Shown here piece by piece: positions 43,665 through 49,889 of a DNA stretch of 64,000 bases. The stretch is from Aminobacter aminovorans (lineage in GTDB: Bacteria > Pseudomonadota > Alphaproteobacteria > Rhizobiales > Rhizobiaceae), in NCBI RefSeq assembly GCF_900445235.1, contig NZ_UFSM01000001.1:3425501-3489500 (forward strand), given 5' to 3'. The position numbers and the translations under genes are program-made. The notes below the pieces were generated by a model. It searched no databases, was not told the DNA's origin, and saw nothing but the letters and a program-made list of their open reading frames with translations. The first letter of the stretch is position 1. Each line of letters opens with the position of its first letter.

Positions 43665-43685
43665 GCAATGCACAAAACGCATTGC
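43665..43685. promoter_or_regulatory. LysR-type (T-N11-A) box upstream of the DUF1127 genes
   Basis: GCAATGC-ACAAAAC-GCATTGC is a perfect 7-bp inverted repeat with a 7-nt centre and contains T-N11-A. This is the form of LysR-type operators. VtlR/LsrB-type LysR proteins control DUF1127 genes in Brucella and Agrobacterium, which makes this a reasonable candidate site. It lies about 92 nt before the first DUF1127 ATG. Confidence 0.6.
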
Positions 43686-43777
43686 TGCCATGCGAGCATA
43701 GCGCTTCAATTTTAGGCAAGGGCGTCCTATCTACGCCCCGTACACAGAAGAGAAAAGAAGACGAACGGAAAACGAAG

Positions 43778-43918
43778 ATGAACCTGATCCGCAATTACCG
43801 CAACTGGCGCCGCTACCGTGACACTGTCTCCGAGCTGAGCCGCCTGTCGAACCGTGAACTGACCGACCTCGGCATCACCCGCAGCGACATCCACTTCGTC
43901 GCTCGCAAGGCGATCTGA
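43778..43918 (+). CDS. DUF1127 mini-protein 1
   Basis: 46 residues: MNLIRNYRNWRRYRDTVSEL, then a helix ending DLGITRSDIHFVARKAI. The pattern RLSNRELTDLGI is the DUF1127/YjiS signature. These Arg-rich proteins are widespread in rhizobia; some bind RNA or RNA-degradation factors (CcaF1 in Rhodobacter), and others influence phosphate or stress physiology. It is followed after 50 nt by a paralogue and then by an array of anti-SD hairpins, the arrangement seen in the Rhodobacter CcaF1-CcsR locus. Confidence 0.92.
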   Translation: MNLIRNYRNWRRYRDTVSELSRLSNRELTDLGITRSDIHFVARKAI

Positions 43919-43968
43919 CCGAAGCCGATCTACCCAAACTACCTGTCCGAACCGAAAAGAGAACTGAA

Positions 43969-44109
43969 ATGAACTTGCTCCGCACTTACCGCAACTGGCG
44001 TGCATATCGCGAGACGGTGAACGAGCTTGGCCGTCTGTCGAACCGCCAGCTTGCCGATCTCGGCATCAATCGTGGCGAGATCCAGTCGATCGCCCGCCGC
44101 GCAATCTAA
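43969..44109 (+). CDS. DUF1127 mini-protein 2
   Basis: 46 residues, beginning MNLLRTYRNWRAYRETVNEL with the signature RLSNRQLADLGI and ending SIARRAI. About two-thirds identical to the preceding gene, so a tandem duplication that has diverged. AAAGAGAACTGAA precedes the ATG. The stop lies only 16 nt before the first hairpin of the sRNA array, so both are probably on one transcript. Confidence 0.9.
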   Translation: MNLLRTYRNWRAYRETVNELGRLSNRQLADLGINRGEIQSIARRAI

Positions 44110-44119
44110 TTCAAGCTTT

Positions 44120-44229
44120 CCGTCCGGGTCGACCTCCTCCCCGACCCAGATGGATCAGGTCAGCTTTCTCCTCCCATTGAGCTGACCACCTTAACACACC
44201 CGCCGGATCTCCTCCCCCGGCGGGTGTCG
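44120..44229 (+). ncRNA. Anti-SD hairpin sRNA unit 1 (cuckoo/CcsR-like)
   Basis: Three hairpins follow one another. 44126-44147 has stem GGGTCG/CGACCC with loop ACCTCCTCCC. 44158-44187 has stem GGTCAGCT/AGCTGACC with loop containing CTCCTCCC. 44196-44227 has an 11-bp stem ACACCCGCCGG/CCGGCGGGTGT with loop ATCTCCTCCC. Every loop carries CCUCC, complementary to Shine-Dalgarno sequences. This is the pattern of cuckoo/CcsR RNAs, which lie downstream of DUF1127 genes in alphaproteobacteria. Strand is inferred from the DUF1127 genes. Confidence 0.8.
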
Positions 44230-44272
44230 TTAGCCCAAGAGTTTCGCCCTCGTCGATTGGCGAACGGAATTC

Positions 44273-44383
44273 AGCCTGCGCCGACCTCCTCCCCGGCAAA
44301 GGCGAATAGGTCAGCTTCTTCCTCCCGATGAGCTGACCACCAAAAACGACACCTGCCGGACCTCCTCCCCCGGCAGGTGTTGT
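44273..44383 (+). ncRNA. Anti-SD hairpin sRNA unit 2 (cuckoo/CcsR-like)
   Basis: A second copy with the same three-hairpin plan: 44280-44297 (GCCG/CGGC, loop ACCTCCTCCC), 44309-44338 (GGTCAGCT/AGCTGACC, loop with TTCCTCCC) and 44349-44380 (ACACCTGCCGG/CCGGCAGGTGT, loop ACCTCCTCCC). Compared with unit 1 the third stem has a compensatory C-G to T-A change, so the helix and not the sequence is conserved. A ~52-nt spacer with a small TCGCC/GGCGA hairpin separates the units and may be where the precursor is cut. Confidence 0.8.
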
Positions 44384-44425
44384 TACCCCGAGAGCTTCGC
44401 CCTCTTCGATTGGCGAACAGAATTC

Positions 44426-44536
44426 AGCCTGCGCCGACCTCCTCCCCGGCAAAGGCGAATAGGTCAGCTTCTTCCTCCCTGAGGCTGACCACCAAAACCA
44501 ACACCCGCCGGTCCTCCCCCGGCGGGTGTTGTCGTT
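44426..44536 (+). ncRNA. Anti-SD hairpin sRNA unit 3 with terminator (cuckoo/CcsR-like)
   Basis: Third copy: 44433-44450 (GCCG/CGGC), 44462-44490 (GGTCAGC/GCTGACC) and 44500-44530 (12-bp AACACCCGCCGG/CCGGCGGGTGTT, loop TCCTCCC). All three loops keep CCTCC. The last hairpin is followed by GTCGTTTT and so probably ends the whole transcript. Most of this unit is nearly identical to unit 2, which points to recent duplication. Confidence 0.8.
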
Positions 44537-44571
44537 TTGGGCGCCATCCTTCGATCTCGTGAGATAGCCGC

Positions 44572-45165
44572 CTAGTTCAGCGCGCCGCTCTCCAGCACGC
44601 CACGCGACTTCCAGTCGGCGAGCCGAATGATATCGGGCGCACCGCCCATCGGCGCATACCAGGAATCGACAACCCATTTGACGGCGTCGGGTGCGCGGAT
44701 CACCGCCGTCCAGTGCGGATAGCGGCCGTCGAGCAGGAAGCCCCTGGAATCCCTAGCTTCGACCTTGTGATGCTTGAGCAGGCCGCGACGCGCGAGATAA
44801 CGCAGCAGCGCGTCGGTATTGGTCGACTCATCGACGCAATCCATCTGTCCGCGAATTTTCGAAGCGCCGAACTCCGACTGTGGCTGGTCGCGCACGCCGG
44901 TCACCTGCTGCGCCCGCTTCTCGAAATAGCCGACCGCCCGGGCGATCGCCTTGCGCTCGGCTTCCGGCGAGGCTCGGCCGGCGGCCATGATCGCTGCAAA
45001 CTTCCGGTCGTCACTGGTGCCAAGAACGAGGCGCGAACGAAACGCGCAGCCATAACCATGGCAGATGTCGATGGTTCTTGCCGGCGCGGCCACGGCCTCC
45101 GTGACCGGACCGCCGGCCATGATCGATACGAGGCCAGCAAAAAGGATGATCGTACGTCTCGTCAT
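44572..45165 (-). CDS. Secreted conserved hypothetical protein
   Basis: 197 residues with a signal peptide ([20 protein letters not shown], ending VAAPA). The mature part has [13 protein letters not shown] near its start, a helical region around [20 protein letters not shown], then [20 protein letters not shown] and [20 protein letters not shown]. The conserved Cys, Asp and His residues hint at an enzyme or binding fold, but I know no characterised relative. Convergent with the DUF1127-sRNA locus and divergent from trmFO. Confidence 0.82.
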   Translation of the reverse strand: MTRRTIILFAGLVSIMAGGPVTEAVAAPARTIDICHGYGCAFRSRLVLGTSDDRKFAAIMAAGRASPEAERKAIARAVGYFEKRAQQVTGVRDQPQSEFGASKIRGQMDCVDESTNTDALLRYLARRGLLKHHKVEARDSRGFLLDGRYPHWTAVIRAPDAVKWVVDSWYAPMGGAPDIIRLADWKSRGVLESGALN

Positions 45166-45255
45166 GGCGATATCCTAGTGACTGTCCCGCATCGGGCGCA
45201 ACTCGCAAGCCGCCCAATCGTTGCATTCCCCCGGCCAAGGGATTATTCCGGCGCC

Positions 45256-46665
45256 ATGAGCACAAAACCTATTCACATCATCGGCGGCGGTCTCGCCGGG
45301 TCGGAAGCGGCATGGCAGGTGGCTTCGGCCGGCGTACCTGTCATCCTGCATGAAATGCGCGGCGTGCGCGGCACAGACGCGCACAAGACCGACGGCCTGG
45401 CCGAACTGGTCTGCTCCAACTCGTTCCGATCGGACGATGCCGAAACCAACGCCGTCGGCCTGCTGCACGCAGAGATGCGGCTTGCAGGTTCGCTGATCAT
45501 GAGCGCCGGCGACGCCAACCAGGTTCCTGCAGGCGGCGCGCTCGCCGTTGATCGCGACGGCTTCTCCAATGCCGTCACCGCACGGCTCGAGGCGCATCCG
45601 CTGATATCAATCGTCCGAGAGGAAATCACCGGCCTGCCGCCTGAGGACTGGGACAAGACGATCATCGCCACCGGCCCGCTGACAGCACCTTCGCTCGCCG
45701 AGGCGATCGCCGCCAGCACCGGCGCCGACGCGCTCGCCTTCTTCGATGCAATTGCGCCGATCGTCCATTTCGACAGCATCGACATGAGTGTCTGCTGGTT
45801 CCAGTCGCGCTACGACAAGGTCGGTCCCGGCGGCACCGGCAAGGACTACATCAACTGCCCGATGGACAAGGAGCAGTACGACGCCTTTGTCCAGGCGCTG
45901 CTCGACGGCCAGAAGACCGAATTCAAGGAGTGGGAAGGCACGCCCTATTTCGATGGCTGCCTGCCGATCGAGGTGATGGCGGAACGCGGCCGCGAAACCT
46001 TGCGCCATGGTCCGATGAAGCCGATGGGCCTGACCAACGCGCATAACCCGACGGTCAAGGCCTATGCGGTTGTCCAGTTGCGTCAGGACAATGCGCTGGG
46101 CACGCTCTACAACATGGTCGGTTTCCAGACCAAACTGAAGCATGGCGAGCAGGTCAATGTGCTGCGCATGATCCCGGGCCTGGAAAACGCCGAGTTCGCC
46201 CGTCTTGGCGGCCTGCACCGCAACACCTATCTTAACTCGCCGACCCTGCTCGACTCGACGCTACAGCTCAAGTCTCGACCCGGCCTGCGTTTCGCCGGCC
46301 AGATCACCGGCTGCGAAGGATATGTCGAAAGTGCTGCCATAGGCCTGCTGGCCGGCCGCTTTGCCGCTGCCGAGCGCCTCGGCCAGGCGATCAGCGCGCC
46401 GCCTGTCACCACCGCCTTCGGAGCGCTGCTCAATCACATTACCGGCGGCCATATCGTCTCGGACGATGAGCCAGGCAAGCGCTCGTTCCAGCCGATGAAC
46501 GTCAATTTCGGCCTGTTCCCCGTAATGGAAGCCCCGAAAGTCGAAGGCAAGCGCCTGCGCGGCAAGGAAAAGACGGTTGCCAAGAAGAAGGCGATGACGG
46601 CGCGCGCGCTCGTCGATTGTCGCGCCTGGCTTGGCATGGCTCCCGCAGCCCAGGCAGCGGAGTAG
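45256..46665 (+). CDS. trmFO: Folate/FAD-dependent tRNA (uracil-54) methyltransferase TrmFO
   Basis: Makes ribothymidine at position 54 of tRNAs, using methylene-tetrahydrofolate and FADH2. 469 residues from the ATG at 45256. The FAD motif is [20 protein letters not shown]. Family blocks: [20 protein letters not shown] with the catalytic Cys, [36 protein letters not shown], and [20 protein letters not shown]. It overlaps no neighbour; the acetyltransferase gene starts 10 nt downstream. Confidence 0.97.
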   Translation: MSTKPIHIIGGGLAGSEAAWQVASAGVPVILHEMRGVRGTDAHKTDGLAELVCSNSFRSDDAETNAVGLLHAEMRLAGSLIMSAGDANQVPAGGALAVDRDGFSNAVTARLEAHPLISIVREEITGLPPEDWDKTIIATGPLTAPSLAEAIAASTGADALAFFDAIAPIVHFDSIDMSVCWFQSRYDKVGPGGTGKDYINCPMDKEQYDAFVQALLDGQKTEFKEWEGTPYFDGCLPIEVMAERGRETLRHGPMKPMGLTNAHNPTVKAYAVVQLRQDNALGTLYNMVGFQTKLKHGEQVNVLRMIPGLENAEFARLGGLHRNTYLNSPTLLDSTLQLKSRPGLRFAGQITGCEGYVESAAIGLLAGRFAAAERLGQAISAPPVTTAFGALLNHITGGHIVSDDEPGKRSFQPMNVNFGLFPVMEAPKVEGKRLRGKEKTVAKKKAMTARALVDCRAWLGMAPAAQAAE

Positions 46666-46675
46666 GCATCCAGCC

Positions 46676-47194
46676 ATGGCGCTTGTGGAAACGCCACGGC
46701 TGGTCCTCAGGGAAATGGAACGCGGCGACGCAGCCGCGCTCCTTGCGGTCTTCGATGACGACTATGCCCGCCGATTTTATCCGGAGATGACGAGCGAGGT
46801 CGCGGCGGCCGAATGGATCGAGCGCAACCGCGCTCGCTACGCGAGCGACGGTTTTGGCCTGTGGGCAGTCATCGACAAGGCAAGCGGCGCGCTGATCGGC
46901 GACTGCGGCCCGACCTGGCAGGATGCCGGCGGCATGCGCGTGCTGGAAATCGGCTATCACATAGCGCCGCAATCGCGCGGACGCGGCTATGCGCTGGAAG
47001 CCGGCCGTGCCGCCATGGCCTTCGGCTTCGCGGAGACCAACGAGCCCCTGATCGGCTCGATCGTCGCCACCGACAATGCGTCATCGGCAAGCGTTGCCCG
47101 GCGACTGCACCAGGACGTCCGCTCTTACGTCAACGCCCGCGGGCTTGATCGCTTCCTGTTCTTCACGCGACGCGAGCAGCACGTCTCGGCATAG
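46676..47194 (+). CDS. GNAT-family N-acetyltransferase (RimJ/RimL-like)
   Basis: 172 residues from the ATG at 46676. Typical GNAT folds are visible: ETPRLVLREMERGDAAALLA, the central strand LEIGYHIAPQSRGRGYALEA with the acetyl-CoA Q/R-x-x-G-x-G/A loop, and the C-terminal NASSASVARRLHQDV segment. The relatives acetylate ribosomal N-termini or small amines. It probably shares a transcript with trmFO. The substrate is unknown. Confidence 0.9.
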   Translation: MALVETPRLVLREMERGDAAALLAVFDDDYARRFYPEMTSEVAAAEWIERNRARYASDGFGLWAVIDKASGALIGDCGPTWQDAGGMRVLEIGYHIAPQSRGRGYALEAGRAAMAFGFAETNEPLIGSIVATDNASSASVARRLHQDVRSYVNARGLDRFLFFTRREQHVSA

Positions 47195-47202
47195 AACCCA
47201 AC

Positions 47203-48153
47203 TCACTCACCGGGCATTGGCCGCGCCGCGGGCAATCCGGGTTTGCCCGCTTCTTCGGGGTTGCGCCTGACATAGGCGGCTTTCAGGCTCTGCGAGGTTT
47301 CGCGCGAACCGTCATGGCTCCAGCCCGGCGGCATGAACAGGTAGCCAAGGCGCTGGCGCAGGTTGAGCCCGGGTGCGGCCGCATCCTTGAACATGCCGAT
47401 CCATTCATGGAAGGCGACGCGGACCGGATTGAAGGTGCCGATGTTATGGACGATGCCGTAGCGCGGCAGATCCTCCTCCCGCTCCTCGACGAAGGTGCCG
47501 AACATGCGGTCCCAGATGATCAGCGTGCCGGCAAAATTGGCGTCGAGGTAGCGTGGGTTGGTGGCGTGGTGCACCCGATGATGCGACGGCGTGTTGAAGA
47601 TGAATTCGAACCACGCCCACATCCTGCCGATGGCCTCCGTATGGATCCAGAACTGCCAGACGAGGTTAAAGCCAAAGACGAAGGCGATGACCGCCGGGTG
47701 AAAGCCGAGCAGCACCAGCGGCACCTGCAGCATAAACATGCCGGTGAACAGCCCCGTCCAGCTTTGCCTCAGCGCGGTGGACAGATTGTAGTGCTGGCTC
47801 GAATGGTGGTTCACATGCTCGGCCCAGACCCAGCGCACGCGGTGGGCAATGCGGTGGTACCAGTAGTATCTGAGGTCATCGAGCAGGAAGGCGGCGATGA
47901 ACACCCATAGCGACAGGCCAAGGTCGAAGACCCTGAATTGCCAGACCCAGAGCAGCGCCCAGTAGGACACGACGCCGAGCAGCAGGCCGGCGACCACGTT
48001 GCCGGTGCCCATCATCAGGCTGGTGAGTGTGTCGCGCGTTTCGAAGGCGCCCTTCGCCCTGCCGGTGCGCACCAGCCAGAGCTCGATCAGGATCGCGACC
48101 ACGAAGAACGGGATCGCAAGCTCGGTGACCTTGGGAAAATCGTAGCTCTCCAT
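47203..48153 (-). CDS. Sterol desaturase / fatty acid hydroxylase family protein
   Basis: 316 residues; an ATG overlaps the upstream gene's stop (TGATG). An integral-membrane di-iron enzyme with the three His boxes intact: RYYWYHRIAH, HVNHHSSQHYN and HHRVHHATNPRYLD. Several hydrophobic segments flank them. Bacterial relatives hydroxylate or desaturate lipids such as fatty acids, hopanoids or ornithine lipids; which one cannot be told. Second gene of a two-gene operon with the 145-residue protein. Confidence 0.9.
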   Translation of the reverse strand: MESYDFPKVTELAIPFFVVAILIELWLVRTGRAKGAFETRDTLTSLMMGTGNVVAGLLLGVVSYWALLWVWQFRVFDLGLSLWVFIAAFLLDDLRYYWYHRIAHRVRWVWAEHVNHHSSQHYNLSTALRQSWTGLFTGMFMLQVPLVLLGFHPAVIAFVFGFNLVWQFWIHTEAIGRMWAWFEFIFNTPSHHRVHHATNPRYLDANFAGTLIIWDRMFGTFVEEREEDLPRYGIVHNIGTFNPVRVAFHEWIGMFKDAAAPGLNLRQRLGYLFMPPGWSHDGSRETSQSLKAAYVRRNPEEAGKPGLPAARPMPGE

Positions 48154-48590
48154 CACGCCTTTACCCTGGTGCCAAGTGCGCCTGATTTTCCCGAAAGTGT
48201 AGCGGTTATGGCGTCAGCGGCCTCGGCATCCACGAATCGGAAATCGCCCCCCTTCCAGGTAAAGTCGCGCAAGCGGAGCGAGATAATCCTGTCATCTCGG
48301 GTGATCACGTCAGCCACATCGGCCGCGGTCACCACGCGGGTGAGGAACTTGTCGCCGATACCGCGAACGATGCCGACAGAGCCGCTGTCGAGCAGCAGGA
48401 AGGCCGTGCCGCTATCCTCGGTCAGGACCACCGCTCGGGCCGTGACATCAGGGAAGTCCGCGACAAATCGCTGGAGCGCCTGATCCGTGCCCGTCAATCG
48501 CGCCATGGCGCTACCGCCGCTGAGATGCACGGCGGCGACCACGGCTGATATGCCGACGACGACCATCGCCACCAGAACTGGCAAACTCAT
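48153..48590 (-). CDS. Membrane-anchored hypothetical protein
   Basis: 145 residues. An N-terminal segment (LPVLVAMVVVGISAVVAAVH) acts as signal or anchor. The remainder is rich in beta-strand-like residues (AVVLTEDSGTAFLLLDSGSV, IISLRLRDFTWKGGDFRFVD) and resembles a small sensor-like domain of unknown role. It is translationally coupled to the sterol-desaturase-like gene. The palindrome at 48647-48670 lies 57 nt before the start and probably regulates both. Confidence 0.8.
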   Translation of the reverse strand: MSLPVLVAMVVVGISAVVAAVHLSGGSAMARLTGTDQALQRFVADFPDVTARAVVLTEDSGTAFLLLDSGSVGIVRGIGDKFLTRVVTAADVADVITRDDRIISLRLRDFTWKGGDFRFVDAEAADAITATLSGKSGALGTRVKA

Positions 48591-48646
48591 GATAACAAAT
48601 GTCCTCCCGAAACCGCCCTCTGGGGCTATTTCGGTGGCAGACTAGC

Positions 48647-48670
48647 ATCGTTGACGTTTACGTCAACGAT
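48647..48670. promoter_or_regulatory. Strong 24-bp palindrome upstream of the sterol-desaturase-like operon
   Basis: ATCGTTGACGT-TT-ACGTCAACGAT: 11-bp perfect arms around TT. The inner TTGACGT...ACGTCAA resembles operators of MerR-family LiuR-type regulators of branched-chain and fatty-acid breakdown, as I recall them. It lies 57 nt before the 145-residue gene and only 4 nt after the end of the phytoene-synthase-like gene, so a terminator role for that gene is the alternative. Confidence 0.6.
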
Positions 48671-48673
48671 AGT

Positions 48674-49498
48674 CTAACGCCACCCGCGGGAGGCGGTGGC
48701 GACCATGGTGAGATGCTTGCGCAGCGCCGACATGCCGTCCTTACCCCGCTCGACGCGGTCCAGATAGGCAGGCGTGAGCGCCACCGGCAGGAAGGCTGGC
48801 CGCAATGTCTGCGGCAGCGCCTTGGCACCACGCTCGAAGGCTCGGAGATGTTCACGTGCCAGGGCGATCATGGCCTGGATCGCAACGGACGATTTCGCAT
48901 CGTCGCCGGCGACGAATTCTGCTGGCGTCAGGCCAGCAGCAGCCAGTAAGTCTCGGGGCACATAGCATTGCCCGCGCGCGCGATGCACCGGCAGCAGGCG
49001 CAGCAATCCAGCAATCGACTGAGCGCAACCCGCATGGCCGGAAAGCTCCGCATGCTTCGGAGCCTCGTCGGCATCGAGCACCAGTGCGGCCAGTTGGATC
49101 AGCGCCGAGGCTGTGTCGCCGCAATAGCCTTCGAGATCAGTCCGCGACGGCATCGGGTCGTCATAGAGGTCGAAGATGCGAGCTTCGAGATAGTTGTCGA
49201 AGGCAGCTACAGGCAGACGATAGGTTTCGATCGCTGCGATCAGGGCTGTGGCGACTGGGTGTCCAGCCTCGCGGTTGCCTGACGCAATGACGTCGCGCCA
49301 CCATTGCAGCCTGATCTCGCCGGGCATCGGCTCGCTGACGCGGTCGCGGATGGCCGCAATCTCGGCGTTGAAGGCGTAGAGCGCCAGAACCGCCGCGCGC
49401 TTGTCCTCGGGCGCGTAGAGGGCAGCGAGATAACGGTCGCGATCGGCAGCGCGAACCGCATCCAACAGGGCTTTCTTAGGGTCGTTTGCCCCGGGCAC
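48674..49498 (-). CDS. Squalene/phytoene synthase-family protein (NDUFAF6-like)
   Basis: 274 residues with a GTG start at 49498; the frame is open 26 codons upstream but this would overlap the Mth938 gene. The isoprenyl-synthase-like fold is visible (DRYLAALYAPEDKRAAVLAL, EPMPGEIRLQWWRD, then a second helix with YCGDTASALIQLAAL). The Asp-rich DxxxD motifs for diphosphate binding are degenerate, so enzymatic prenyl coupling is doubtful. The same family gave the mitochondrial complex I assembly factor NDUFAF6. It follows the Mth938 gene by 1 nt. Confidence 0.85.
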   Translation of the reverse strand: MPGANDPKKALLDAVRAADRDRYLAALYAPEDKRAAVLALYAFNAEIAAIRDRVSEPMPGEIRLQWWRDVIASGNREAGHPVATALIAAIETYRLPVAAFDNYLEARIFDLYDDPMPSRTDLEGYCGDTASALIQLAALVLDADEAPKHAELSGHAGCAQSIAGLLRLLPVHRARGQCYVPRDLLAAAGLTPAEFVAGDDAKSSVAIQAMIALAREHLRAFERGAKALPQTLRPAFLPVALTPAYLDRVERGKDGMSALRKHLTMVATASRGWR

Positions 49499-49499
49499 G

Positions 49500-49886
49500 T
49501 CAGTCGACAGCAATGAAGGCTGCGGCGACAGCGCGATCTTCGGCAAGCAGCACGTTGTAGGTACGCACCGCTGCACCCGTCGACATCGGGTCAGCCGAAA
49601 TCCCGGCGGCCTTCAGCGCCGCACGCAATCCTTCCGGCAGGCGGCGCAATTCCTTGCCCATGCCGACAAGCAGGATTTCCACCTGCCCGGCCTCGGCGAA
49701 CAGCCTGTCGAAATCGGACGGCTGCAGCGCCTGCGGATCGACAGGCTGCCAGCCATAGATGCCAGACGGCAGGCACAGGATCGAGCCGCGATGCGACATA
49801 TCGGCGAAACGGAAGCCGCCGTCGCCGTAAGCGTCGACGGGCGCCCGTCCCGGAAAATGCGCCTCGCGGATGACCAGACCTGCCAT
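49500..49886 (-). CDS. Mth938-like domain protein (NDUFAF3 homologue)
   Basis: 128 residues. An Mth938/DUF498 fold: IREAHFPGRAPVDAYGDGGF, RGSILCLPSGIYGWQ, then VEILLVGMGKELRRLPEGLR. The human relative NDUFAF3 is needed for complex I assembly, and its bacterial relatives are known to lie beside sec genes, as here (3 nt after secDF). No catalytic residues are seen. The next gene is an NDUFAF6 relative, which makes a shared assembly role plausible. Confidence 0.93.
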   Translation of the reverse strand: MAGLVIREAHFPGRAPVDAYGDGGFRFADMSHRGSILCLPSGIYGWQPVDPQALQPSDFDRLFAEAGQVEILLVGMGKELRRLPEGLRAALKAAGISADPMSTGAAVRTYNVLLAEDRAVAAAFIAVD

Positions 49887-49889
49887 AAC

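Noticed and set aside
44110..44572. CRISPR-like array
   Set aside because: The repeats are ~153 nt with three internal hairpins and near-identical spacers; CRISPR repeats are 21-48 nt with unique spacers, and no cas gene is present.
44111..44677. A repetitive minus-strand reading frame across the anti-SD array, with SGRKKLTYSPLPGRRSAQAE-like repeats
   Set aside because: It is the reverse complement of the hairpin array and of the end of a real gene; the repeats follow RNA stems and not codon structure, and there is no ribosome site.
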